Assembly (NCBI GenBank): GCA_029338735.1 | Contig: JAQYAY010000041.1 | Coordinates: forward strand, 1 to 64,000 | From: Lachnospiraceae bacterium | GTDB lineage: Bacteria; Bacillota; Clostridia; Lachnospirales; Lachnospiraceae | Length of the DNA stretch: 64,000 bases | Direction: 5' to 3' | Shown: positions 9,373 through 18,600 of the stretch, piece after piece | Position numbering within the stretch: the first letter of the stretch is position 1 | How the letters are laid out: each line of letters opens with the position of its first letter | Made by a program: the position numbers and the translations under genes | Notes under the pieces: generated by a model | Database searches by the model: none | What the model was told of the DNA's origin: nothing | What the model saw: only the letters and a program-made list of their open reading frames with translations

Positions 9373-9858
9373 ATGGAATCAGCAAAAGGTATTGTACATA
9401 AATTCGGAGACAACGTAGATACAGATGTCATAATTCCTGCAAGATACCTGAATTCTTCAGATCCTGCAGAGCTTGCAAAGCACTGCATGGAAGATATCGA
9501 TAAGGACTTTGTAAATAAGGTAAAGCCAGGGGATATCATAGTAGCTGAGAAAAATTTTGGCTGCGGTTCATCAAGAGAGCATGCGCCTATAGCAATAAAG
9601 GCTGCAGGAGTAAGCTGCGTAATAGCAGAGACATTTGCAAGAATTTTTTACAGAAATGCAATAAATATCGGACTTCCGATCATTGAGAGCAGGGAAGCTT
9701 CTGAGAAGATAAAAGAAGGAGATACCGTATCGGTTGATTTCGATCACGGCATCATCACAGATGAGACGACAGGTGAGCAGTTCAAGGGCCAGGCATTTCC
9801 TGAGTTCATGCAGAAGCTCATTGATGCCGGCGGCCTTGTGAATTATATCAATTCATGA
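9373..9858 (+). CDS. leuD: 3-isopropylmalate dehydratase small subunit
   Basis: The 161-residue swivelling domain partner of LeuC. Recognised by [15 protein letters not shown] near the N-terminus and [18 protein letters not shown] strong AAGGAGG precedes the ATG. It forms a two-gene unit with leuC. Its 3' end overlaps the end of the convergent gene at 9848 by 11 bases, leaving no room for a conventional terminator between the two convergent transcripts. Confidence 0.97.
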   Translation: MESAKGIVHKFGDNVDTDVIIPARYLNSSDPAELAKHCMEDIDKDFVNKVKPGDIIVAEKNFGCGSSREHAPIAIKAAGVSCVIAETFARIFYRNAINIGLPIIESREASEKIKEGDTVSVDFDHGIITDETTGEQFKGQAFPEFMQKLIDAGGLVNYINS

Positions 9859-10357
9859 GCTCATCCATCACAGTTCCATACAGATCGTTGTAGCGGACCT
9901 TGAAATTGACACACATATTTTCGGCCTGTTCCTTTGTCATCACATGCATGTTGATCTCAAAGATGACACGCCGGTGCTGTTTGAAACACAGGTGCACCTG
10001 ATAGCCGCGCCCACCCGCGAGAGCGTCGTAATTGGCTGTCACGGTGCCTTTTTTTTCGTTGAGTTCATCATTTTTCCTGAAGAAATCCTTGTAATCAGCT
10101 TCCATGCCAGGTGTGATCCGATCATGTAGAGCATCAAGAGTCATGAGGCCTTCATCTGTGATCGTGAATCTGTCGTCACCTGAATCATGCACAAGGCCAG
10201 CCTTGCGCAGTGTCTCTAGCGCAAGGGCAGCCTTGAAATAATCACAGTATTCGTAATTAGTCATGAATGAAACGATAGTGATTCCCCTGACGGGATCGTC
10301 TGATTTCGAGATCAGCCCAAGTTCTGTCATTTCAAATATCAGATCAAGTTCAGCCAT
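9848..10357 (-). CDS. Winged-helix-like small protein, resembling the DUF4364 family
   Basis: A 169-residue protein whose first ~85 residues (start [16 protein letters not shown]) look like a winged-helix fold, with [19 protein letters not shown] and [14 protein letters not shown] as probable helix and wing. The C-terminal half holds beta-rich sequence ([18 protein letters not shown]). From memory this matches DUF4364, a clostridial family of unknown role; I could not verify it. Its ATG overlaps the malic enzyme stop by one base (TAATG), so it is translationally coupled to maeB. It may sense a metabolite or regulate, but that is inference. Confidence 0.85.
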   Translation of the reverse strand: MAELDLIFEMTELGLISKSDDPVRGITIVSFMTNYEYCDYFKAALALETLRKAGLVHDSGDDRFTITDEGLMTLDALHDRITPGMEADYKDFFRKNDELNEKKGTVTANYDALAGGRGYQVHLCFKQHRRVIFEINMHVMTKEQAENMCVNFKVRYNDLYGTVMDELMN

Positions 10358-11520
10358 TATTCCTCTTCTTTGATGTAATTATCTTTTACAGCTTTGGCAA
10401 CTACACAAGCTACCTTCGGGTCAAATGCCTGAGGCATGATGTTGTCGGCAGTGAGTTCATCGTCAGGTACAAGAGATGCAATTGCCTTGGCAGCAGCGAG
10501 CTTCATATCCTCAGTGATGGCCTTTGCACCGCACTCTAATGCACCCTTGAAGATTCCAGGAAAGGCAACTACGTTATTTACCTGATTCGGGAAATCACTT
10601 CTTCCAGTACCTACGACGGCAGCACCGCCTTCTTTTGCGAGAGGAGGCATGATCTCAGGGGTAGGATTAGCCATTGCAAAAATGATCGAATCTTTATTCA
10701 TGGTCTTTACCATCTCAGTGGTGACGATTCCAGGAGCGGAAACACCTATGAATGCATCAGCACCGACGAGAGCATCAGCCAGAGTTCCGGTCTTGCCAGA
10801 GAGATTGGTGACATCCATCATTTTTTTCTGCATCCAGTTCAGGTCTTTGCTCTTCTTGGAAAGAATACCTGACTTGTCACACATAGTGATATCTTTGAAG
10901 CCATATGTCAGGAGAAGCTTTGTGATGGCGATACCAGCAGATCCGGCACCATTTACTACAATCTTTGTATTCTCGACAGTTCTGTGTGTGACTTTTAATG
11001 CATTGATCATTGCGGCGAGAAGTACTATGGCAGTACCATGCTGGTCATCATGGAATACAGGGATATCAAGCTCCTTCTTGAGCCTCTCCTCGATCTCGAA
11101 ACATCTCGGAGCAGAAATATCCTCGAGATTGATGCCTCCGAATGTAGGAGCGATAGCCTTTACAGCAGCGATAATCTCTTCAGTATCCTGTGTAGCAAGC
11201 ACAATAGGAAAAGCATTGACTCCGCCAAAAGATTTGAACAGTACACATTTACCTTCCATGACGGGAAGAGCAGCCCGAGGTCCGATATTTCCAAGTCCGA
11301 GAACGGCAGAACCATCAGAAACAACAGCAATCGTATTACCCTTGATGGTGTAGTCATAAGCCAGATGAGGATCCCTGGCGATCTCAAGACACGGAGCAGC
11401 AACTCCCGGAGTATAGGTCACAGACAGGTCGTGTCTGGTCCTGACCTCCATTTTCGGCTCCGTCGAAATCTTCCCGTTCCATTCCCTGTGCATTTTCATA
11501 GCTTCTTCATTAATGTCCAT
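10357..11520 (-). CDS. maeB: Malic enzyme (malate dehydrogenase, oxaloacetate-decarboxylating)
   Basis: Converts malate to pyruvate and CO2 with reduction of NAD(P). The 387-residue length is that of the compact bacterial form. Visible features are YTPGVAAPC near residue 36, the NAD region VVSDGSAVLGLGNIGP (residues ~65-80), HDDQHGTAIV (metal region) and a second Rossmann motif VVNGAGSAGIAI (~190-201). The ATG at 11520 is preceded on the minus strand by AAGGAG. It is transcribed divergently from rho and followed by the 169-residue protein with a one-base overlap. Cofactor choice cannot be told from sequence alone; the symbol is the conventional one. Confidence 0.96.
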   Translation of the reverse strand: MDINEEAMKMHREWNGKISTEPKMEVRTRHDLSVTYTPGVAAPCLEIARDPHLAYDYTIKGNTIAVVSDGSAVLGLGNIGPRAALPVMEGKCVLFKSFGGVNAFPIVLATQDTEEIIAAVKAIAPTFGGINLEDISAPRCFEIEERLKKELDIPVFHDDQHGTAIVLLAAMINALKVTHRTVENTKIVVNGAGSAGIAITKLLLTYGFKDITMCDKSGILSKKSKDLNWMQKKMMDVTNLSGKTGTLADALVGADAFIGVSAPGIVTTEMVKTMNKDSIIFAMANPTPEIMPPLAKEGGAAVVGTGRSDFPNQVNNVVAFPGIFKGALECGAKAITEDMKLAAAKAIASLVPDDELTADNIMPQAFDPKVACVVAKAVKDNYIKEEE

Positions 11521-11608
11521 GTTACGCTCCTTTTTCCTTTTTATAGAGTGAATTATTCTGTTATCTGGCTATGCGTGAGGACATATAAGCCCCGAACGCA
11601 TCAGTACA

Positions 11609-11637
11609 ATGATAGCAGAAAAAAGAAACGCTTGCAA
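11609..11637 (-). promoter_or_regulatory. Promoter of the malic enzyme operon, sharing its -35 with rho
   Basis: On the minus strand: TTGCAA (11637-11632), a 17-base spacer, and TATCAT (11614-11609) with an upstream TGC giving an extended -10. TTGCAA is its own reverse complement, and the same six bases serve the rho promoter. Confidence 0.75.
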
Positions 11638-11660
11638 TCGGACTAATGTTTAGTTATAAT
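11632..11660 (+). promoter_or_regulatory. Promoter of rho, sharing its -35 with the malic enzyme operon
   Basis: TTGCAA (11632-11637), a 17-base spacer and a consensus TATAAT (11655-11660). The leader to the rho ATG is about 90 bases; Rho leaders are sometimes autoregulated, but no specific signal is evident here. Confidence 0.75.
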
Positions 11661-11758
11661 TCATTTAAGATTCATTTTTCAAAAGATTTTATTTTCATTT
11701 TTCAGAGAAATCCCGATTGGATGAATACAATGTACAGATCTTTCACGAAAGGAACTTT

Positions 11759-13543
11759 ATGAAGGAAACAACAAAATACGATTCCATGTCGGTTAAGGAA
11801 TTAAAAGACTTAGCCAGAGAACGTGGAATCAAGGGAGTTACCGGCATGAGCAAGGCCGCGCTTGGCCAAGTACACGCCAGGTATGATGAGGCTGTTGCCA
11901 ATGGAGAGAGTGATCCAGCCGGAATAGCAAATCCCGCTAAAAAGAGGGGCAGACCTTCGAAGAATTCAGATAAAAAGCCTGCAAAGACAAGAGCGGCACG
12001 AGTAAAAGAGACGGTGGAGACGCAACCGGCAAAAACAGAAGAAATAAAAAAGCCGGAAGAGAAAAAGCCTGAAGAGAAGTCCGGGGATAAAAAAGACGAA
12101 ACGGACAATCATTCAGCAGAGCCTCAGAAGCAGAAACGTCCATATCATAAAAAAGATCAGAATAACAGGAGTTTTCAGTATAACGGACAGAACTCCCAGC
12201 ATGGAGGCAAGGGACGCCAGCAGCAGAGGGGCAGGAACAATACAGGAAATAATGATCACCGCCAGTACAATCAGCAGCACAGACTCTACCAGCAGAATCA
12301 GAACAATAATTCCAATTCCACAATTCACGAAGAGAATAAAGAGGTACAGAAGGCACCTGAGACCACAGCACCGGTAAATGCCAGGACAGATCAGCCTGCT
12401 GAGGTCCCGCATTATGATGATGCAAAGCCATGTCAGGGCATGCTTGAGATCATGGCCGAGGGATATGGTTTTCTGCGTACAGCAGGATATCTCCCGGGTG
12501 AGAATGATGTATACGTATCCCAGTCACAGATCAGGAGATTCAGACTGCGTACAGGTGATGTGATCACTGGTCAGACGAGAAGGAACAACCCGAATGACAA
12601 GTATGGAGCCCTTCTCTTCATCGAGAATATTAATGGCATTAATCCTGATGCCTGCACGAGACGTACTCCTTTCGAGAAGCTGACACCTATTTTTCCAAAT
12701 GAGAGGATCAGGCTTGAGAGACCAGGCGGATCTGTAGCTGTACGTATCATGGATATCATTTCTCCTATCGGTAAGGGACAGAGAGGAATGATCGTATCGC
12801 CTCCGAAGGCAGGAAAGACGACCCTTCTGAAACAGGTAGCAATGTCTGTAATGAAGAATAATCCTGAGATCCATCTGATCATTCTGCTGATCGATGAGCG
12901 ACCAGAGGAAGTAACGGATATGAAGGAGACCGTCGAGAATTTCGGAGGTCATTGTGAGGTACTTGCATCGACATTTGATGAGATGCCTGAGAATCATAAG
13001 AGACTCTCAGAAATGGTCATCGAGCATGCGAAGAGACGCGTTGAGCTCGGACAGGATGTGATGATACTTCTTGATTCCATTACGAGACTGGCAAGAGCAT
13101 ACAACCTCACAGTACCGCCATCAGGCCGTACACTTTCAGGAGGTCTCGATCCTGCGGCACTCCATATGCCGAAGCGCTTTTTCGGAGCAGCCAGAAATAT
13201 GAAAGAGGGAGGATCTCTTACAATTCTTGCTACAGCTCTTATAGATACCGGATCCCGAATGGATGATGTGGTATATGAGGAGTTCAAGGGCACCGGTAAT
13301 ATGGAACTTGTACTCGACAGGAGTCTTTCAGAGAAGAGAGTATTCCCGGCAATTGATCTCACGAAGTCATCTACACGCCGTGATGATCTGCTCTATACCG
13401 AGGATGAGCAGCTGGTTGTTGAGAAGCTCAGACGTGATCTGTCAGGTCTCAAGAGTGAAGAGAGTGCTGAGACGATCATTGCTACTATTTCAGGTACATC
13501 GACAAATGGCGAGTTCATCAGCAAGATGATGAGTACACTGTGA
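11759..13543 (+). CDS. rho: Transcription termination factor Rho with Q/N-rich disordered insert
   Basis: Hexameric RNA-dependent ATPase that terminates transcription. Order: Rho N-terminal helix domain (residues ~10-45); a long low-complexity insert (~46-222) that is first Lys/Glu/Pro-rich with an AT-hook-like KRGRPSK, then Gln/Asn-rich (~129-190); the OB-fold RNA-binding domain (~225-290); and the ATPase domain with Walker A PPKAGKTTLL (~347-356) and the ILLDSITRLARAYN region. The total of 594 residues against ~420 in E. coli is explained by the insert. ATG at 11759 has AAAGGAA upstream; a TTG at 11717 would lie in the leader. Monocistronic in appearance. Confidence 0.97.
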   Translation: MKETTKYDSMSVKELKDLARERGIKGVTGMSKAALGQVHARYDEAVANGESDPAGIANPAKKRGRPSKNSDKKPAKTRAARVKETVETQPAKTEEIKKPEEKKPEEKSGDKKDETDNHSAEPQKQKRPYHKKDQNNRSFQYNGQNSQHGGKGRQQQRGRNNTGNNDHRQYNQQHRLYQQNQNNNSNSTIHEENKEVQKAPETTAPVNARTDQPAEVPHYDDAKPCQGMLEIMAEGYGFLRTAGYLPGENDVYVSQSQIRRFRLRTGDVITGQTRRNNPNDKYGALLFIENINGINPDACTRRTPFEKLTPIFPNERIRLERPGGSVAVRIMDIISPIGKGQRGMIVSPPKAGKTTLLKQVAMSVMKNNPEIHLIILLIDERPEEVTDMKETVENFGGHCEVLASTFDEMPENHKRLSEMVIEHAKRRVELGQDVMILLDSITRLARAYNLTVPPSGRTLSGGLDPAALHMPKRFFGAARNMKEGGSLTILATALIDTGSRMDDVVYEEFKGTGNMELVLDRSLSEKRVFPAIDLTKSSTRRDDLLYTEDEQLVVEKLRRDLSGLKSEESAETIIATISGTSTNGEFISKMMSTL

Positions 13544-13562
13544 CAGCAGCATCAATATGTAT

Positions 13563-13591
13563 TTGCATTACGCTAACAATTATAGTATATT
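13563..13591 (+). promoter_or_regulatory. Promoter of plsX-acpP
   Basis: TTGCAT (13563-13568), a 17-base spacer and TATATT (13586-13591), 25 bases upstream of the plsX ATG. No FapR-type operator was recognised. Confidence 0.75.
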
Positions 13592-13616
13592 AGACTCTGT
13601 TATTCAGAGGTGATAC

Positions 13617-14630
13617 ATGAAGAATACAAGAATAGTTCTTGATGCGTGTGGTGGGGACAATGCACCGGACGAGATCATCAAGGGAGCTTACGAGGCTCTT
13701 AAGAAAAGAAATGATATAGAGATTATTCTCGCCGGCCCTGAGGAAGACCTGAAGAAGAAGGTATCCGTATATCAGGATATGCCGACAGAGCGACTGTCAT
13801 ACTGCAATGCTACTCAGGTCATAGAGATGGCAGAGCCGCCAGTGAAGGCAATCCGTCACAAGAAGGACTCTTCGATTGTGAAGGGACTCACCCTGGTGAA
13901 GGAAGGCAATGCGGATGCATTTATATCAGCTGGTTCTACAGGAGCCATTCTTGTAGGAGGACAGCTGATAGTCGGCAAGCTGCCTGGGATAAAGCGTGCG
14001 CCGCTTGCACCTGTGATTCCGACGAAGAAGGGTGTTTCACTTCTTATAGACTGTGGTGCCAATGTGGATGCGAGACCGGAGCATCTGTTATCCTTTGCAA
14101 AGATGGGATCTGTCTACATGGAGAATGTCCTGATGAAGCCTAACCCAACAGTCGGGATATTGAGCATTGGCACAGAAGAAGAAAAGGGCAATGCTCTTGT
14201 GAAAGAGACACTCCCGCTGCTGAAAGAGTGCTCAGATATCAATTTCATTGGTCCGGTTGAGGCTCGTGATGTACCGTTCGGAGCAGCCGATGTCGTTGTG
14301 ACAGAGGCATTTGCAGGGAATATCGCACTCAAGATGTATGAGGGTACTGCAAAGATGCTTGCATCAGTGCTGAAGGAAAGTCTCACTTCTACGACACGTT
14401 CGAAGCTTGGAGCAGCGCTTGCACTTCCGGCTCTGAAGAAAGGACTGAAAGAGTACGACGCATCAAAATATGGCGGAGCACCGCTTTTAGGCCTTAAGGG
14501 ACTTGTGGTAAAGGCACATGGCTCGAGCAAGGCTGTAGAGATAAAGAATGCAATACTGCAGTGTGTCACTTTTTCAAAGGCAGATATCAATGGAAAAATT
14601 CTTGAAAGGATAAATAAGGAGGAACAGTAG
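13617..14630 (+). CDS. plsX: Phosphate acyltransferase PlsX
   Basis: Makes acyl-phosphate from acyl-ACP, feeding PlsY in phosphatidic acid synthesis at the membrane surface. The start MKNTRIVLDACGGDNAPDEI is the family hallmark, and SAGSTGAILVGG and GTEEEKGN are also typical; 337 residues is normal. AGAGGTGAT precedes the ATG. acpP begins one base after the stop codon. In Bacillus plsX is followed by fabD and fabG; those are absent here. Confidence 0.97.
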   Translation: MKNTRIVLDACGGDNAPDEIIKGAYEALKKRNDIEIILAGPEEDLKKKVSVYQDMPTERLSYCNATQVIEMAEPPVKAIRHKKDSSIVKGLTLVKEGNADAFISAGSTGAILVGGQLIVGKLPGIKRAPLAPVIPTKKGVSLLIDCGANVDARPEHLLSFAKMGSVYMENVLMKPNPTVGILSIGTEEEKGNALVKETLPLLKECSDINFIGPVEARDVPFGAADVVVTEAFAGNIALKMYEGTAKMLASVLKESLTSTTRSKLGAALALPALKKGLKEYDASKYGGAPLLGLKGLVVKAHGSSKAVEIKNAILQCVTFSKADINGKILERINKEEQ

Positions 14631-14631
14631 A

Positions 14632-14868
14632 ATGGAACTCGATCTATTAAAAAAGATTATTGCAGATGTGCTTTCGGTAGATCCTGACGAGATCACACCG
14701 GACACCACTTTTATTGATGATCTCGGAGCTGATTCGCTTGATGTATACCAGATCATCATGGCAGTAGAGGACGAGCTTGGCATTGAGGTCAATGAAGAGG
14801 ATGCCGAGAAGATTTCTACAGTAGGTGATGCAGTAGAGCTCATCAGAAAGACAAAGGGAGAAGATTGA
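14632..14868 (+). CDS. acpP: Acyl carrier protein
   Basis: Carries acyl chains in fatty acid synthesis on a phosphopantetheine arm. The 78-residue acidic protein has the attachment motif GADSLD, with Ser35 as the modified residue. AAGGAGGAAC at the end of plsX is its ribosome-binding site, so translation is coupled to plsX. A compact terminator lies directly after it (14873-14895), which would let acpP be made in excess of the downstream rnc-smc-ftsY genes. Confidence 0.97.
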   Translation: MELDLLKKIIADVLSVDPDEITPDTTFIDDLGADSLDVYQIIMAVEDELGIEVNEEDAEKISTVGDAVELIRKTKGED

Positions 14869-14872
14869 GGTT

Positions 14873-14895
14873 AAGCCCCCGTAAGGGGGCTTTTT
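14873..14895 (+). terminator. Terminator/attenuator between acpP and rnc
   Basis: AAGCCCCC (14873-14880), GTAA loop, GGGGGCTT (14885-14892), then T to 14895. The T-run is short and the rnc ribosome-binding site starts immediately after, so partial read-through is likely. Confidence 0.8.
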
Positions 14896-14908
14896 AAGGA
14901 GTATTACA

Positions 14909-15619
14909 TTGGAACATGATCTGAACAAATTAATGGATAGTATTGGATATCAGTTTAATGATGCAGATCTTCTTTTACACGCGCTGACTCATAGTTCATA
15001 TGCGAATGAGAAGAACCTGAAGCCGTTTTCTGATAACGAGCGTCTGGAGTTTTTAGGTGACGCTGTTCTTGAAGTGGTATCCAGTGACTTCCTGTACAGG
15101 AATTATCCTGATATGCCGGAGGGTGATCTGTCGAAGCTTCGTGCTTCACTTGTATGCGAGCCGACACTTGCATTCTGTGCCAAGGACATAGATCTTGGCA
15201 GCTTTATACTTCTCGGGAGAGGAGAGGATGCTACAGGCGGACGGACCAGAAAGTCCATCACTTCTGATGCATTCGAAGCAGTCATAGGAGCAATTTATCT
15301 TGATGGCGGCATTGAACCGGCAAGTACATTTATCAGGAGATTTGTACTCACTGATATAGAGCACAAAAAGCTATATCACGACTGCAAGACCGCTCTTCAG
15401 GAGATCGTCCAGGCAAAGCACAATTCTACACTCACATACGAAGTAATTGACGAATCCGGACCTGACCATGCCAAGGTCTACACAGCTGTTGCCAAGGTCG
15501 GAGAGAAGATAATAGGCAAGGGAATCGGAAGCTCCAAGAAGCATGCCGAGCAGGAAGCTGCATTCAATGCCCTTGTGTCTCTCCATGAAGAAGACAAGGC
15601 AGACGTACTGAAGGACTGA
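14909..15619 (+). CDS. rnc: Ribonuclease III
   Basis: Double-strand-specific endoribonuclease that matures rRNA and some mRNAs. It has the signature NERLEFLGDAVL (~residues 43-54), the second acidic cluster DAFEAVIGAIYLDGG, and a C-terminal double-stranded RNA-binding domain (~160-230). The start is TTG at 14909 with AAGGAG 7 bases upstream; the next in-frame ATG at 14933 lacks such a site. It comes directly after the acpP terminator and 9 bases before smc, in the conserved rnc-smc-ftsY order. Confidence 0.96.
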   Translation: MEHDLNKLMDSIGYQFNDADLLLHALTHSSYANEKNLKPFSDNERLEFLGDAVLEVVSSDFLYRNYPDMPEGDLSKLRASLVCEPTLAFCAKDIDLGSFILLGRGEDATGGRTRKSITSDAFEAVIGAIYLDGGIEPASTFIRRFVLTDIEHKKLYHDCKTALQEIVQAKHNSTLTYEVIDESGPDHAKVYTAVAKVGEKIIGKGIGSSKKHAEQEAAFNALVSLHEEDKADVLKD

Positions 15620-15628
15620 GGGAAGCGA

Positions 15629-18600
15629 ATGTATTTAAAGAGCATGGAACTCATGGGATTCAAGTCGTTCGCCAACAAGATCGTACTTAAATTCCATAAC
15701 GGAATAACAGGAATAGTGGGCCCGAATGGATCCGGCAAGAGTAATATCGCAGATGCTGTTCGCTGGGTATTGGGAGAGCAGTCTGCGAAGACGCTCCGTT
15801 CCCAGGCAATGACAGATGTCATATTTTCAGGAACCGAGGCGAGAAAGCCATTAAGCTATGCCTATGTTGCAATTACTCTCGACAATTCTGATCATGTACT
15901 TCCGATTGATTTTGATGAAGTGACCGTTGCCAGAAGGGTATACCGTTCTGGTGAGAGCGAGTATCTGATAAATGGGGCTGTAGTGCGTCTGAAGGATGTC
16001 ACTGAGCTTTTTTACGATACAGGAATCGGAAAAGAAGGATATTCAATCATCGGACAGGGCCAGATCGACAAGATCCTTTCAGGCAAGCCTGAAGAGCGTC
16101 GAGAGCTGTTCGATGAGGCCGTCGGAATCGTAAAATATAAAAAAAGAAAAGCCGAATCCCTGAAAAAATTAAAGGATGAAGAGGATTCTCTTGTTCGTAT
16201 TGAGGATATCCTCTCGGAGCTCGAAAGACAGCAGGAACCGCTGAAAGAGCAGGCAGAGACTGCAAGAGAATATCTGCACAAGCGTGACAGGCTGAGACAG
16301 CTCGATATCAATTCGTTCCTTCTTGAGACAGATTCCATTTCGGCCGATGAAGAGAAGATAAAGTCGGATCAGGAAATTACTAAATCACAGCTCGATGATT
16401 ATTATAAAAAGAGCAATGAGATAAAAGAATCATTCCATCATCTGAAGGAAGAATCTGCAAATAAAGAGACAGAGCTCGATGAACTGCGTGAGAAAAAGCA
16501 GAATCTCGATGTGGAAAATGAAAAACGTGAAGGTCGCATCAATCTCCTGAAGGAACAGCTCAAGTACCAGAAGCAGTCAGCAGAGGACCTGGAGAATCGT
16601 CAGAAGGAGACTCTGGATACTCTTGAGGCTCATAGGCAGGAGAAAAAGGAACAGGAAGAGAAGCTTGCAGAGCTTAATGATGAGCTCGCTTCGATAAATG
16701 ATAATGAAGAAGAGACTACACGTCTTCTCAACAATGCGAAAAAATCTGCAACAGAGCTGGAAGAAGATATCGACACGATAAACAAGGCATCGGAAGAGGT
16801 ATCTACATTCAAGTCGCGTCATGAGGCAATGGTGCTTCGCAATAAGACTCTGAAGGAACAGCTGACACTGCAGAAGAGTCAGATAGCAGGCCGGCTTCTT
16901 TCACGTCAGGCAAAGAATGATGATCTTGATGAGCAGATCAGGGATGCTCAGGAAGAGAACGATTCCCTGCAGAAACAGCTGGATTCGATCCAGAAGGAAA
17001 TAGATGAAATTGAATCCCGTAAGCAGTCTATTGAGGCAGAACGTGATTCTTTAAAAAATGAGCTGAAGGAAAAGACACAGCAGTACAGTGTCACTCACAC
17101 GAGGCTTGAATCTATCAGAAATATTGCTGAACGGTATGAAGGATTTGGCAATACTGTAAAGTCAGTAATGGACCGTAAGAAGACGAATCCCGGTATCTAT
17201 GGCGTCGTGGCTGATCTTGTGAGTACTGACAAGAGATACGAGACAGCAATAGAGATCGCACTCGGCGGCAGTGTGAAGAATGTCGTTGTAGATACTGAGA
17301 ATACTGCAAAGGAACTCATAGCATATCTGAAGAGAGAGCGTCTCGGAAGGGCTACTTTTCTGCCAGTGAGCTCGGTGCATGGCAATGCCAGAATTCCAGC
17401 AGGCGTATTAAATGAGCGTGGAGTCATTGGGACCGCAGATACACTCGTGAAGCACGACAGCAGGTATGATGGTATTTTTGCATATATTCTCGGAAGGTCA
17501 ATTGTTGTTGAGAATATCGATTATGCCGTCTCTCTCGAGAAGAAATATCATCAGAGCCTGAATCTCGTTACTCTCGAGGGCGATACGGTACGTCCGGGTG
17601 GCGCCATGACAGGTGGTGCCTACAGGAGGTCAGAGAACCTGCTCGGCAGGAAGAGACAGCTCGATGATCTGAGTGAAGAGTGTCAGAAGCTGCAGCATCG
17701 TCTGACTGAGATCAACGAATCAATGGACGCTTCGACAAGGAAACGTGAAGAAGCTTTTTCAGCTGAAAAAGAGAAGCGTGATGAGTACAATTCTCTTCTG
17801 ATCGAAAAGAAAAATAAAGAGCATGATCTGACACTCCTTCAGGAGCAGAAGTCTGACGAGACAAAGGCATATGAGGATATCATAAAGGAAGAGGCTGAAA
17901 TCAAAAAGAAGCTTCAGGACATGGAAGAAGAGCAGAACTCATATGATGAGAAGCTGTCTGAGATCCAGACGAAGGAAAGCGATATCGCTGTCAGGACAGA
18001 AGAACTCGAAAAAGAGAAAAAGCGTATCGAAGGCAGTATAGAGAGACTTTCCACGAAGCTTAATGATATAAGGGTGCAGAAAGCATCTCTTTCTGAAAAG
18101 GTAAATGCTGCCAATGAGCGTCTGTCACGTTTCGAGACGAGTGAAGAAAATGCAAAGAAGCTCATCGAAGACCTGAAGAACAGAAAGGAATCAGGTGCGA
18201 AGGAGTCAGAAGACCGGAAAAAGGAAATCGAAGAACTGAAGTCAGCTATTGATCAGGGAAAGAATGACAAGTCTGAACTGAGCAATAAGATAAAGCAGAT
18301 AGTCTCAGAAAAGGATGAGCTGGACAAGAAGAGCCAGAGCATCTTTGATGAGAGTGAGGGCATTTCACAGGAGATTTCTGTCCTTGAAAAAGAGAATCTG
18401 AAGCTGGAACAGCGTTCTGAGAAAAATAAAGAACGTTTCGATGAACTCACGAACTATATGTGGGACCAGTATGAGATCACAAAGCATGAGGCCATGAACC
18501 AGAAAGATGAGACTCTCACCGATCTCTCAGAGATCAGGAAAGAGACAAAGTCGATTCAGTCCGATATCCGTGGCATGGGCAATGTCAATGTCAATGCTGT

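Noticed and set aside
10649..11646. Two long open frames antisense to malic enzyme (234 and 202 residues)
   Set aside because: They overlap a clearly recognised gene on the other strand and resemble no protein; the second also runs through the divergent promoters.
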